Assembly: GCF_006861675.1 (NCBI RefSeq)
Contig: NZ_SGJB01000010.1
Span: 1-64,000, forward strand
DNA: 64,000 nucleotides
DNA from: Peptacetobacter hominis
GTDB lineage: Bacteria > Bacillota > Clostridia > Peptostreptococcales > Peptostreptococcaceae
Direction of reading: 5' to 3'
The notes beneath the pieces were generated by a model. That model was given only the letters and a program-made list of their open reading frames with translations. It was not told where the DNA came from and searched no databases. Made by a program: the position numbers and the translations under genes. Of this stretch, positions 54,017 to 63,392 are shown piece after piece (the first letter of the stretch is position 1; every line of letters begins with the position of its first letter).

Positions 54017-54581
54017 ATATATCCATTTTATCTGTAAGAGATTTCATTGCATCTATAGTTCTCTGCATAAGTTCATCAAGTTCCCATCCAAGATTTTCAG
54101 CACCCTGTCTTATAGTATCTCTTGAACATCCTGCTGCAAATTTAGGAGTTTTGAATTTTTTCTTCACTGATTTAAGTTCAAGATCTGATACACTCTTTGA
54201 TGGTCTCATTATCGCAACAGCTCCTATAAGACCTGTTAATTCGTCTGTAGCAAAAAGGATTTTTTCCATTATATGTTCTGGTGCTGTATTTGCTCCTTCA
54301 CATATACCATATGCATGACTTATTACACCATGTATTATATCTTCATCTATATCATTTTCCTTCAGTATATCAACTGCTTTTACACAGTGTTCCTCAGGAT
54401 ACAGCTCAAAGTCTATATCATGAAGAAGTCCGACAACCGCCCAGAACTCCTCATTTTCCGGATCATATTCTTTTGCAAAATATCTCATTACTCCTGATAC
54501 AACTTCCGCATGTCTTATATGGAAGTCTTCTTTATTGTACTTTTTAAGTATTTCAAATGCCTGTTCATATGAAGGTCTCAT
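54015..54581 (-). CDS. HD-domain hydrolase
   Basis: 188-residue HD-superfamily phosphohydrolase. Metal residues: His in IRHAEVVSG, the HD pair in GLLHDIDFE, His in VISHAYG, and Asp in ATDELTGLI. Start ATG 54581 follows AAGAGGGG by six bases. Clostridial members of this set have no defined substrate. Monocistronic. Confidence 0.85.
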   Translation of the reverse strand: MRPSYEQAFEILKKYNKEDFHIRHAEVVSGVMRYFAKEYDPENEEFWAVVGLLHDIDFELYPEEHCVKAVDILKENDIDEDIIHGVISHAYGICEGANTAPEHIMEKILFATDELTGLIGAVAIMRPSKSVSDLELKSVKKKFKTPKFAAGCSRDTIRQGAENLGWELDELMQRTIDAMKSLTDKMDI

Positions 54582-54723
54582 CTGCATCCCCTCTTTTCAT
54601 ATATTTATTCTTTTTGGTTGACCTTATGTTCTTATATTACTATATATTTTTTGATTAATCAATGTTTTTATAATTTTCTGATTTATTTTTAATATTCATC
54701 GCACTTAATTTATATTTTCTTTG

Positions 54724-54732
54724 TGTTATAAT
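54724..54732 (+). promoter_or_regulatory. Extended -10 before the 85-residue gene
   Basis: TGTTATAAT at 54724-54732; no good -35 is seen 17 bases upstream. Confidence 0.5.
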
Positions 54733-54766
54733 ATTGATATCTAAAAAATATAGAGAGGTGTATATT

Positions 54767-55024
54767 ATGAATGAAATATATAGAGCTATCGAGGAAAAAA
54801 TAAAAGCTTCTGGATATAGCGGTACTTTTACAGGCGAAGAAGTATATAATGATATATGTGATGAAATAGAAGACAAGGAAAATGGAACATATCTTCTTCT
54901 TTCAAAGAAGGAAAATGGTGATACTTTTACATATAATGTATCAATTTTTGACGATGATTTTAATCTTTCTATTCTTAAAATAAATAGTGGAGAAGATGAA
55001 TTCATAATAAATTTTGATGAGTAA
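54767..55024 (+). CDS. Unknown 85-residue acidic protein
   Basis: Not recognised. Small, strongly acidic and soluble: an N-terminal amphipathic helix (NEIYRAIEEKIKASGY) followed by alternating strand-like segments (TYLLLSKKENGDTFTYNVSI). ATG 54767 is six bases after GAGAGGTG. The next gene starts 16 bases downstream, so the two form an operon. Confidence 0.7.
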   Translation: MNEIYRAIEEKIKASGYSGTFTGEEVYNDICDEIEDKENGTYLLLSKKENGDTFTYNVSIFDDDFNLSILKINSGEDEFIINFDE

Positions 55025-55040
55025 TACAAGGAGGCAAACA

Positions 55041-56114
55041 ATGAGCGTTAATCATGGGGCAAATCTGTATCAGCTTTCACAGAAGTACGGATTTTCTAAA
55101 GATGAGTTTATGGACTTCAGTTCAAATATAAATCCTTTTGGTTCTTCTGAAAAGGCAAGAAATTATATATCTGAGCATATGGATATGGTTTCAATGTATC
55201 CAGATCCTGAATACATAGAATTAAAACAGTCAATTTCAAAGTATTGTGGATGCAACGAGGATAATATTATCCTTGGAAGTGGAGCAACTGAACTTATATC
55301 ATCTTTTATTGAAACAGTAAATCCAGAATCTGCTCTTCTTTTATCTCCTGCATACTCAGAGTATGAAAAAGAACTTAAGAAAATTAATTGTTCTATAGAC
55401 AGATATTATGCCAAAGAAGAGAATAATTTTAAAGTAGATGCAGACGATTTAATAAATAGAGTTAATTCAATGAATCATTCACTGATAGTAATATGTAATC
55501 CATGTAATCCTACAGGATTTGCATTTACATCTTCAGAAATAAAACATATTTCAGAATCTACAAATGCATGGATAATGGTAGATGAAACATATGTAGAATT
55601 TGCGGATAAATCAATCTTTTCTTCCGCGTCAGTTACTGATTCATGCAATAGACTTTTTGTTATACGAGGAACATCCAAATTTTTCTCTACGCCAGGCATC
55701 AGACTTGGATATGGACTTTCATCAGATTCCGGTATAAAATATTCGATACTTAAACATATAGATCTTTGGAATATAAATATAATTGCTTCAAAAATGGGAG
55801 AAATTATGTTTGTAGATGATGAATTTATTGATTCAACTGTAAAACATATGTCTTCTGAAAGAGACTATTTATTTTCTGCACTTTCATCTATAGAATCTGT
55901 AAAAATTTATCCTTCTTATGGAAATTTCATACTTTGCAGGATAAAAGATAAATCAATGACTGCTGCAGAACTTAGAGAAAAACTTATTCCTCACAAAATT
56001 ATAATCAGAGACTGTAATTCATTTGACGGTCTTGACGAATATTATTTCAGAGTATGTATACTCAAACCAGAGGAAAACAGGCTTCTTATAAAACAGCTTT
56101 CTGAAATACTATAA
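55041..56114 (+). CDS. CobD/HisC-like PLP aminotransferase or decarboxylase
   Basis: Fold-type I PLP enzyme of 357 residues. The start (NHGANLYQLSQKYG then FMDFSSNINPFG) is typical of threonine-phosphate decarboxylase CobD. CNPCNPTGFAF, MVDETYVEF (cofactor Asp), the PLP lysine in TSKFFSTPGIRLGYG and a late YFRVCI Arg follow. No cobalamin or histidine genes are near, so the role is open. AAGGAGG lies six bases before ATG 55041. Confidence 0.85.
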   Translation: MSVNHGANLYQLSQKYGFSKDEFMDFSSNINPFGSSEKARNYISEHMDMVSMYPDPEYIELKQSISKYCGCNEDNIILGSGATELISSFIETVNPESALLLSPAYSEYEKELKKINCSIDRYYAKEENNFKVDADDLINRVNSMNHSLIVICNPCNPTGFAFTSSEIKHISESTNAWIMVDETYVEFADKSIFSSASVTDSCNRLFVIRGTSKFFSTPGIRLGYGLSSDSGIKYSILKHIDLWNINIIASKMGEIMFVDDEFIDSTVKHMSSERDYLFSALSSIESVKIYPSYGNFILCRIKDKSMTAAELREKLIPHKIIIRDCNSFDGLDEYYFRVCILKPEENRLLIKQLSEIL

Positions 56115-56124
56115 AACTTTAGAA

Positions 56125-56159
56125 TAAAAAAAGAGAAGATAGATTATCTTCTCTTTTTT
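56125..56159. terminator. Bidirectional terminator between the CobD-like gene and phoR
   Basis: AAAAAAGAGAAGATA and TATCTTCTCTTTTTT around a three-base loop. Confidence 0.92.
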
Positions 56160-56166
56160 TATCAAA

Positions 56167-57456
56167 TTATAATTTTCTTTCTATAGGAAGTTTAACTGTA
56201 AATGTTGAACCTTCATTAACCTTACTTTCAACATTTATAGTTCCCTGAAGATGAATTACTATATGTTTAACTATAGCAAGTCCAAGCCCTGTTCCTCCTA
56301 TTTCTCGACTTCTTGCCTTATCTACCCTGTAGAAACGTTCAAAAATTCTATCTATATCTTCTTCTGGTATTCCCATTCCATTATCTTTGACCTTTATGAC
56401 AATATTTCCACCATCCTTGAATATAGATACATTAACTTTTCCATCCGATGGAGTATATTTTACTGCATTATCGACAAGGTTAAGCATTATTTGTTTTATA
56501 TAATCTCTATTTGCAGATATTGAAATATCATCACTACTGCATTCACAGAATATAGATATATTTTTTGTATCAGCATTATTTTTGACCATAGCCTCAACTC
56601 TTTTGTATACATCATATATATTTACGACTTCTTCATTTGAGCTCTGCTCTTCATTCTCAATAAATGAAAGTGTAAGTATATCATTTATAAGTCTTCTAAG
56701 TCTATTGGCTTCTCCATCAATTATATCAAGAAATCTTTTTCTTGTTTCAGGCTCCATATCTTCATTCATTTTAAGAGTTTCCGCAAATCCACTTATAGAT
56801 GTCAGTGGTGTTTTAAGTTCATGACTTACATTGGCCACAAAATCACTTCTCATATTTTCAAGCCTTACTCTCTCTGTTATATCTTCTATATTAACTATAG
56901 ATCCTATTATTATACTTTTATTGTTCTGAAGATAAACAGGATCCAGTTTTATGCTGCAGAATCTATATCCTTCCAGCTTTATTTCTTTTTTCTTGTGTTC
57001 TTTTGAACCCATAAATTTTATTATCTGTTTCAGAATTTTTTCATTCTTTACAGCAAAATTTATATTTCTGCCCTCTACCTTTACATCATCCGGGCATTCT
57101 ATTATTCTCTTTGCCTCATTATTGATAAGAAGTATATTCCCTTCAACATCTATAGCTATTATACCATGTGATATACTTTTCAGTATCGATCTTAGCTGCA
57201 TATTTTTGTATTCGACTTCTTCAAATGTTTTATATTTGTCCTTAAGCATTTTATTGTAGTTTCTGGCAAATTCACCCATGTCTCCATTTGCATGCATGTG
57301 TACTCTGGCATGCATTTCATTGTTGCTGGCTCTTTTTGACACATCTACAAATTCTTTAAAATATTTTCTAAGATTAATTGCATATCTCGCAGATATAATA
57401 GCCACTATTACAGCAATCAGAGTTATTATCATCTCTAAATCAAAAACTTTTTCCAA
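56167..57456 (-). CDS. phoR: PhoR-type sensor histidine kinase
   Basis: 429 residues. One N-terminal membrane helix (about 8-27), a short HAMP-like stretch with a run of His (MHARVHMHANGD), a PAS domain (about 85-195), HisKA with VANVSHELKTPLTSISGF (phospho-His about 213) and an ATPase domain (NLVDNAVKYTP, DNGMGIPEEDI, GGTGLGLAIV). No large extracellular sensor, so input is probably through PAS or partner proteins. Follows phoP by 17 bases. Confidence 0.92.
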   Translation of the reverse strand: MEKVFDLEMIITLIAVIVAIISARYAINLRKYFKEFVDVSKRASNNEMHARVHMHANGDMGEFARNYNKMLKDKYKTFEEVEYKNMQLRSILKSISHGIIAIDVEGNILLINNEAKRIIECPDDVKVEGRNINFAVKNEKILKQIIKFMGSKEHKKKEIKLEGYRFCSIKLDPVYLQNNKSIIIGSIVNIEDITERVRLENMRSDFVANVSHELKTPLTSISGFAETLKMNEDMEPETRKRFLDIIDGEANRLRRLINDILTLSFIENEEQSSNEEVVNIYDVYKRVEAMVKNNADTKNISIFCECSSDDISISANRDYIKQIMLNLVDNAVKYTPSDGKVNVSIFKDGGNIVIKVKDNGMGIPEEDIDRIFERFYRVDKARSREIGGTGLGLAIVKHIVIHLQGTINVESKVNEGSTFTVKLPIERKL

Positions 57457-57473
57457 GTATATTCCCCCTGATT

Positions 57474-58166
57474 TTATAAGTCTATTTTGTATCCTACACC
57501 TCTTATAGTTTCAATATATTTATCATGCGCTCCGGCTTCTTCTAGTTTCTTTCTCAAATATCTTATATGAACATCCACAGTTCTGGTTTCTCCGTAATAT
57601 TCATATCCCCATATTTCATCAAGAAGGAAATTTCTTGAAAGAACCTTTCCTTTATTCTGAAGAAGCAATCTTAAAAGTTCAAATTCTTTTAGTGTAAGAT
57701 CCACTTTTGAGTCATCAAGTGTAACTTCATGTTTAGAAAGGTTAAGCTTTAACTTTCCTGCAGAAAGTATCTCTCCTTCACCTTTTGAAAGAATACTATA
57801 TCTTCTCATTACAGATGTTATCCTTGCAAGAAGCTCCTTTATGCTGAATGGTTTTGTTATATAGTCATCTGCACCGACTTCAAGACCTTCAACTTTATCA
57901 CTTTCCATGTTTTTAGCAGTAAGCATTATAACAGGTATATTTCTCATATCTGAATCCTGTCTTAATTTTTTCAGTACTTCTATTCCACTTATATTAGGAA
58001 GCATCCAGTCCAGAAGTATAAGATCCGGTTTTTCTTCCTTTGCCTTTATAAAACCATCAAATCCATCATATGAGCACAATGCTTCATATCCAGCAGTTTC
58101 AAGATTGAACTTTAGAAGCTCAACTATATGCACCTCATCATCTATTATAAGAACTTTTTCTTTCAT
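57474..58166 (-). CDS. phoP: PhoP/PhoB-type response regulator
   Basis: OmpR-family regulator of 230 residues. Receiver: IIDDEVHIV acidic pair, DLILLDWMLPN (phospho-Asp about 51), LTAKN and ITKPFS Lys. C-terminal winged helix with FELLRLLLQNKGKVLSR and TVDVHIRYLRKKLE. Start ATG 58166, six bases after GAGGTG. Phosphate control is inferred from similarity only; no pst or pho genes are in view. Confidence 0.92.
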   Translation of the reverse strand: MKEKVLIIDDEVHIVELLKFNLETAGYEALCSYDGFDGFIKAKEEKPDLILLDWMLPNISGIEVLKKLRQDSDMRNIPVIMLTAKNMESDKVEGLEVGADDYITKPFSIKELLARITSVMRRYSILSKGEGEILSAGKLKLNLSKHEVTLDDSKVDLTLKEFELLRLLLQNKGKVLSRNFLLDEIWGYEYYGETRTVDVHIRYLRKKLEEAGAHDKYIETIRGVGYKIDL

Positions 58167-58179
58167 ATTTAACACCTCA

Positions 58180-58896
58180 TTACTCTTTTATCTCTATTAT
58201 TGTACCTATCCTCTTTGATGTGGCATTATCTTTTCTATATGAAAAGAAGATATCATTTTTGCATGATGTGCATAATTCCATACATTCTATATTTGAAGAT
58301 GGTATTCCGCACTCCTCAAGTATAAACTGATTAATCTTCCATAAATCAAGATAATACCTGTCTTTTTTAATTATATAAAATTTCAAGTCTTCTTTTGTAA
58401 TAATTGTGTTAAATTTATCTATAAGTTCCTTTGATACCTCATAGCAACATGGTCCTATTGAGGGACCGATTATACATTTCATATCTTTTGTACTGCATCC
58501 GTATTCATTTTGCATTATGTTTACAGCATTGGCAGTTATCTTTTCATATGTGCCTCTCCATCCTGCATGTATATTGGCAACAACTCCTTTTACAGTATCT
58601 ATAATTACGACTGGTACACAATCAGCAGTATATATCATAAGAGGAATCCCCTTAAGAGAAGTTACCATTCCATCGCCTTCCCTGCCTGGGATATCGTCTA
58701 CACTACTAATATTATGCACAATTGAAGAATGTATCTGTTTACAGTCTTTTAGGTTAGCAATATTTATATTGTATTTATTCGATACATCTTTGATATCATT
58801 AATATTTTTTGCATCATATTTTCTTGTTGTAATAACAATATGAGCGTATCTTCCATCTGAAAAATTTATCTTTTTTTCAATACATTCTACACACAT
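58180..58896 (-). CDS. pgeF: PgeF/YlmD laccase-domain protein
   Basis: Purine nucleoside phosphorylase or peptidoglycan-editing type protein (multicopper polyphenol oxidase family). Zinc ligands in IVANIHAGWRGTYE (His) and GPSIGPCCYEV (Cys), with MIYTADCVPV before them. 238 residues from ATG 58896, which starts one base after the nrdR stop. Confidence 0.92.
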   Translation of the reverse strand: MCVECIEKKINFSDGRYAHIVITTRKYDAKNINDIKDVSNKYNINIANLKDCKQIHSSIVHNISSVDDIPGREGDGMVTSLKGIPLMIYTADCVPVVIIDTVKGVVANIHAGWRGTYEKITANAVNIMQNEYGCSTKDMKCIIGPSIGPCCYEVSKELIDKFNTIITKEDLKFYIIKKDRYYLDLWKINQFILEECGIPSSNIECMELCTSCKNDIFFSYRKDNATSKRIGTIIEIKE

Positions 58897-58897
58897 A

Positions 58898-59356
58898 TTA
58901 ATCATCCTTTTCTGTAATTATATTCTGAAGTTCACTTACAAAAGTACTCCGGTCTTTAAACTGTCTATAAACAGAAGCAAATCTTATATAAGCTACTTCA
59001 TCAAGCTCTTTAAGTCCATCCATTACCATTTCTCCGATTACTTTTGATTCTACTTCACCTGAATATTTACTTTTTATATTTATTTCTATATCATGGACAA
59101 GTTTTTCTATATCTTCATTTGAAACAGGTCTTTTTTCACAGGCTTTTATTATGCCGTATTTTATCTTTCCTCTATCAAAAATCTCTCTATTGCTGTCTTT
59201 TTTTATAACCATTAATGGAGCCATTTCTATTTTTTCATATGTTGTAAATCTTCTTTTACACTGTTCGCATTCTCTTCTCCTTCTTATTGAACTTGAGTCT
59301 GAATGTCTTGAATCTATAACTTTTGATTCTCTATGCCCGCAGAATGGACACTGCAT
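58898..59356 (-). CDS. nrdR: Transcriptional repressor NrdR
   Basis: Represses ribonucleotide reductase genes in response to bound ATP and dATP. Zinc ribbon MQCPFCGH and RECEQCKRRFTTYE, then the ATP-cone domain (VIKKDSNREIFDRGKI). 152 residues. A -35 TTGACA (59418-59413, minus strand) with an AT-rich -10 lies about 60 bases upstream. Confidence 0.96.
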   Translation of the reverse strand: MQCPFCGHRESKVIDSRHSDSSSIRRRRECEQCKRRFTTYEKIEMAPLMVIKKDSNREIFDRGKIKYGIIKACEKRPVSNEDIEKLVHDIEINIKSKYSGEVESKVIGEMVMDGLKELDEVAYIRFASVYRQFKDRSTFVSELQNIITEKDD

Positions 59357-59430
59357 AAAATCACCACCTTTTCTTTTTATAGGTATTTATATATTATCAC
59401 CAAATCTTTATTTGTCAAGCTATATGCATA

Positions 59431-59457
59431 AAAAAACCGGCACTGTAAAATGCCGGT
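59431..59457 (-). terminator. Terminator of ftsZ
   Basis: Minus strand ACCGGCA, eight-base loop, TGCCGGT, then T6. Confidence 0.92.
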
Positions 59458-59466
59458 AAGTTTAAA

Positions 59467-60612
59467 TTATCTTTTTCTTCTTTTTAATATAAATTCTGGT
59501 ATTTCCATATCAATATCTTTCTGAACATTTGCAGAATCATCTACATCATCAGATATAGGTAAAACCGGTTCAGCTACTGTTTCTTCAGAAACTGGCTTAG
59601 AATCAGATTCTAACTCTTGTTTAAGTATTCTTTCTGTTTCCTTCGCTTTTTTCTGCATATTCTCATCAAATCCAGTGGCGATTACTGTTACTGTAACCTC
59701 ATCCCCAAGTTCTTCCTTAACGTTTGCTCCAAATATAAGATCAACTTCCTCATGACATGATTCATATATTATACTTGCAGCTTCATTTATTTCCATAAGA
59801 CTTAAATCAAGTCCACCAGATATATTAAGTATTACACCTCTGGCTCCTACTATAGAAGTTTCCAGAAGTGGTGATTCTATAGCCTGTTTTACAGCCTCTA
59901 TAGCCTTATTATCACCTTTTGCACTACCTATACCTATATGAGCTATACCCTTATCTCCCATTATTCTCTTAACATCTGCAAAATCCAGGTTTATTATTCC
60001 TGGTACTTTTATAAGTTCTGATACAGACTGTATAGCCTGTCTTAAAACATCATCAGCTATAGAGAATGCTTTTAACATGGACGTATTTTTCTGAACAATC
60101 TGAAGCAGTCTATCATTTGGTATAGTTATAAGAGTGTCAACTTTGTGTTTTAACTCTTCTATACCATCTTCAGCCTGTTTCATTCTCTTCTTACCTTCAA
60201 AGGTAAATGGCTTAGTTACAACCCCTACTGTAAGTTTTCCCATTTCTTTTGCCGTCTGAGCTATTACAGGAGCTGCACCAGTTCCTGTTCCACCGCCCAT
60301 TCCGGCTGTTATAAATACCATTTCCGAATCTTCTATAAGTTTTATTATTTCATTTTTACTTTCTTCAGCAGCTTTTCTTCCTACATCTGGATCAGCACCT
60401 GCACCAAGACCTCTTGTAAGTTTTTCACCTATCTGTACTTTTGTTTCTGCTTTTGATCTTGCAAGAGCCTGTTTATCAGTGTTGACAGATATAAAATCAA
60501 CTCCATTGATTTTTGCATCGACCATTCCATCAACAGCATTACTTCCGCCGCCACCGACACCGATAACTTTTATTTTGACCCATTCTTCTAATTCAACGTC
60601 AAAACTTATCAT
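59467..60612 (-). CDS. ftsZ: Cell-division GTPase FtsZ
   Basis: Tubulin-like GTPase that forms the division ring. [13 protein letters not shown], the tubulin signature [14 protein letters not shown], and the T7 loop [11 protein letters not shown] are all seen. The linker (about 318-365) ends in the conserved tail peptide [12 protein letters not shown], used to bind SepF or FtsA. 381 residues. Bounded by its own promoter and a terminator. The spoIIGA-sigE-sigG genes that follow ftsZ in spore formers are absent. Confidence 0.97.
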   Translation of the reverse strand: MISFDVELEEWVKIKVIGVGGGGSNAVDGMVDAKINGVDFISVNTDKQALARSKAETKVQIGEKLTRGLGAGADPDVGRKAAEESKNEIIKLIEDSEMVFITAGMGGGTGTGAAPVIAQTAKEMGKLTVGVVTKPFTFEGKKRMKQAEDGIEELKHKVDTLITIPNDRLLQIVQKNTSMLKAFSIADDVLRQAIQSVSELIKVPGIINLDFADVKRIMGDKGIAHIGIGSAKGDNKAIEAVKQAIESPLLETSIVGARGVILNISGGLDLSLMEINEAASIIYESCHEEVDLIFGANVKEELGDEVTVTVIATGFDENMQKKAKETERILKQELESDSKPVSEETVAEPVLPISDDVDDSANVQKDIDMEIPEFILKRRKR

Positions 60613-60734
60613 CTGTAAACCTCCTTTTGCATATAATTTTAATCGTTAATATTGTTTTTCAAGTCACATATCAAAATATATATTACATGCTTTACCGATT
60701 ATTTTCATTCTAATATACTAGACACCATACTATC

Positions 60735-60763
60735 ATTATATTTCTAAAAGCGAACAGTTTCAA
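60735..60763 (-). promoter_or_regulatory. Consensus promoter of ftsZ
   Basis: Minus strand TTGAAA (60763-60758), exactly 17 bases, TATAAT (60740-60735), about 120 bases before the ftsZ ATG. The rest of the 234-base gap shows no ORF or structured RNA I could recognise. Confidence 0.75.
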
Positions 60764-60846
60764 GATATTTTTTACTTATTTTATAGGTAGAGGTTTATCT
60801 AAATATTTTTTTACATAAAAACGTTTTTGTTTTACTATTTTATACA

Positions 60847-61944
60847 TTACATTACACTTATTATCTCATTGTATATTATATCTATTGCCTCTGGTTTTCC
60901 AGCCTTAAAGCTCGCTTTTGACATATCTGAAAGTAATTTTTCATCATTAAGTAATCTGAATACCACCTTATCCAGAACATCAGCATTCAGATCTTTTTCA
61001 AGTATTGCCACTCCAGCTCCTTTAGCCTCTATACTTTTTGCGTTGTATTCCTGATGATTTTCTGCTGTATATGCTTTAGGTATTATTATAGAAGGCTTTC
61101 CAAGAGCTGTTATTTCTGCAAGAGAAATAGCTCCTGCACTTCCTATTACTATATCACTTGCAGCTAATCCATTTGCCATATCATCAAGATATGGAACTAC
61201 TCTATGATATGATTTTAACTCTATATTTTTTATACTTTCCATAAATTCGTCATAGAATCTTTTTCCTGTTGCAAATATAAATGCAACATCTTCATCTACC
61301 ATATGTTTAATTACCTTTACCATTGCGGCATTTATAGTTCTTGAACCGCCACTTCCTCCATAGCATAGTACAAGTTTTTTATCCATATCTATACTAAGAG
61401 CTTTTCTTGCTGTTTCCTTATCTGCGTCTAGAATTTCTTTTCTTACAGGGTTTCCTGTAAATACAAGCTTACTTCTTCCTTTTTCCGGAAATCTTTCATG
61501 TGAATCTTCAAAACTTGTAAGAACTCTACTTACACTTTTAGAAAGTATCTTATTTGTTACACCCGGGAAAGAGTTCTGTTCATGTACAACAGAAGGTATT
61601 CCCATTTTTGCAGCATTATATAGGACAGGTCCACTTACATACCCACCTGTTCCTATTACTACATCCGGTCTAAATTCCTTTACTATTTTTCTTGTCTGAG
61701 AAAGACCTTTTATAAGCTTAAATATTCTTTTTACATTTTCAAAATCTATTTTTCTATGGAATCCCTGAACTGTTACAGTTTCAAGTCTATATCCATTTTT
61801 AGGAACTATTTCAGATTCAATTCCGTTTTCTGTCCCAACAAAAAGTATTTCCGCATCCGGATTATGTTCTTTTATCTTGTTTGCTATTGCGATTGCAGGA
61901 TAAACATGACCACCTGTACCGCCACCTGATAATATTACTTTCAT
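60847..61944 (-). CDS. murG: UDP-GlcNAc:lipid I GlcNAc transferase MurG
   Basis: Makes lipid II at the inner membrane face. Glycine loops SGGGTGGHVYPA near residue 8 and CYGGSGGSRTINAA near 190, GTGGYVSGPVLYNA, and the donor-site GSAGAISLAEITALGKPSI. 365 residues. murD lies 82 bases upstream; ftsW, commonly between them, is missing. Confidence 0.97.
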   Translation of the reverse strand: MKVILSGGGTGGHVYPAIAIANKIKEHNPDAEILFVGTENGIESEIVPKNGYRLETVTVQGFHRKIDFENVKRIFKLIKGLSQTRKIVKEFRPDVVIGTGGYVSGPVLYNAAKMGIPSVVHEQNSFPGVTNKILSKSVSRVLTSFEDSHERFPEKGRSKLVFTGNPVRKEILDADKETARKALSIDMDKKLVLCYGGSGGSRTINAAMVKVIKHMVDEDVAFIFATGKRFYDEFMESIKNIELKSYHRVVPYLDDMANGLAASDIVIGSAGAISLAEITALGKPSIIIPKAYTAENHQEYNAKSIEAKGAGVAILEKDLNADVLDKVVFRLLNDEKLLSDMSKASFKAGKPEAIDIIYNEIISVM

Positions 61945-62026
61945 ATCTGATCTCCTGTATTTTTATTTTCCTGTATAAAACATTAGACAGTGACCGCCCC
62001 AAATATGGAAACAGCCACCGTCTGTA

Positions 62027-63379
62027 TTAAAGTCCTCTTACGTTATTCTTGAAGTCTTTTCCTCTATCTTCAAAACATTTGTACATATCCCAGCTTGCAC
62101 AGGCAGGTGAAAGAAGAACCACATCTCCTTCTACTGAAATCTCAGCAGATTTTTCTACTGCTTCTTTCATATTATTCACCATATATATATCGTCTATACC
62201 ATGTCTTAAAGCTGTTTCCTTTATTAATTCAGCTGTCTGTCCCATAATAACAAGTGTCTTGACATTTTTCTTTGCTATTTCAAAAAGTTCATCAAAACAG
62301 CTTCCTTTGTCATATCCACCAGCTATAAGAACTATCGGCTTTTCATAAGCCTGTACAGCCTTTATTGTAGAATCCGGATTTGTTCCCTTTGAATCATTTA
62401 CATACATTACCCCATCTACAGTATCCACATATTCAAGTCTATGCTCCACGGCTTTGAAAGTTCTTAGAACTTCCTTTATGACTTCTGTATCTATACCTGA
62501 TACATAGGCCATAGCTGCAGCTGCCATACAGTTTTCAAGATTATGCCCCCCTGGAAGAGACAGCTCTTCTACCGGCATAAGAGTTATTTTCTTATCTATA
62601 TCAATAACTATATTTCCATCTTCTGTATATACACCGCCAGATATTTTTTCTTTTCTTGAGAAAAATACAACTTTTGCTTTGCATTTACTTGAAAGATTTC
62701 TCGCTATCTCATCATCATAATTAAGAATACAGAAATCATCTTCTGTCTGATTCATAAAAACTCTGGCTTTTGCATCTATATAGTTTTCCATAGTATGATG
62801 TCTGTTCATATGATCTTCAGTTATATTTAGAACAGCACTTACCTTTGGACAGAATTTATCTATACTTTCAAGCTGAAAACTGCTTAACTCTGTTACAAAA
62901 CAGGCATTTTTATTTGAATTATCTACTGCCTCTATAACAGGATTTCCTATATTACCGACAATATAAGTTTCTTTTCCCGCTTTTTCAAAAATCTCGCCAG
63001 TAAGGCTTGTTGTAGTTGTTTTTCCATTTGTACCTGTTATTCCAACAAAGTATGGCTCATCAGCAAGCTGATATGCAAGTTCAACTTCGCCTATCATATA
63101 TATACCTTCAGATTTTATCTTTTCTGTAAAAGGCATATCAAGTGGTACACCCGGCGATACAACCACCATATCTATATCAGATATATCCTCGGGATGCTTT
63201 CCAAAGATATACTTTATTCCCTCTATATTTTTTATTTCGTCCAGAATATCAGCAAGTTTATCTTCACTCTTTATATCATTTACTGTTATTTCTGCTCCAT
63301 GTTTAGCAAGGCTTTTTATTGTAGCTACTCCTGTTTTAGCAAGCCCCACAAGAAGTACTTTCTTTCCTGAAAGTTCCAT
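62027..63379 (-). CDS. murD: UDP-MurNAc-L-Ala:D-Glu ligase MurD
   Basis: Adds D-Glu to the peptidoglycan precursor. N-terminal Rossmann LVGLAKTGVATI, the ATP loop GITGTNGKTTTT near 117, NITEDHMNRH, and NDSKGTNPDST in the C-terminal domain. 450 residues, 13 bases after mraY. Confidence 0.97.
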   Translation of the reverse strand: MELSGKKVLLVGLAKTGVATIKSLAKHGAEITVNDIKSEDKLADILDEIKNIEGIKYIFGKHPEDISDIDMVVVSPGVPLDMPFTEKIKSEGIYMIGEVELAYQLADEPYFVGITGTNGKTTTTSLTGEIFEKAGKETYIVGNIGNPVIEAVDNSNKNACFVTELSSFQLESIDKFCPKVSAVLNITEDHMNRHHTMENYIDAKARVFMNQTEDDFCILNYDDEIARNLSSKCKAKVVFFSRKEKISGGVYTEDGNIVIDIDKKITLMPVEELSLPGGHNLENCMAAAAMAYVSGIDTEVIKEVLRTFKAVEHRLEYVDTVDGVMYVNDSKGTNPDSTIKAVQAYEKPIVLIAGGYDKGSCFDELFEIAKKNVKTLVIMGQTAELIKETALRHGIDDIYMVNNMKEAVEKSAEISVEGDVVLLSPACASWDMYKCFEDRGKDFKNNVRGL

Positions 63380-63392
63380 TTTTTATTCCCCC

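Noticed and set aside
61945-62026. Possible structured RNA between murD and murG
   Set aside because: The GC-richer bases look paired at first sight, but the arms do not match when written out.
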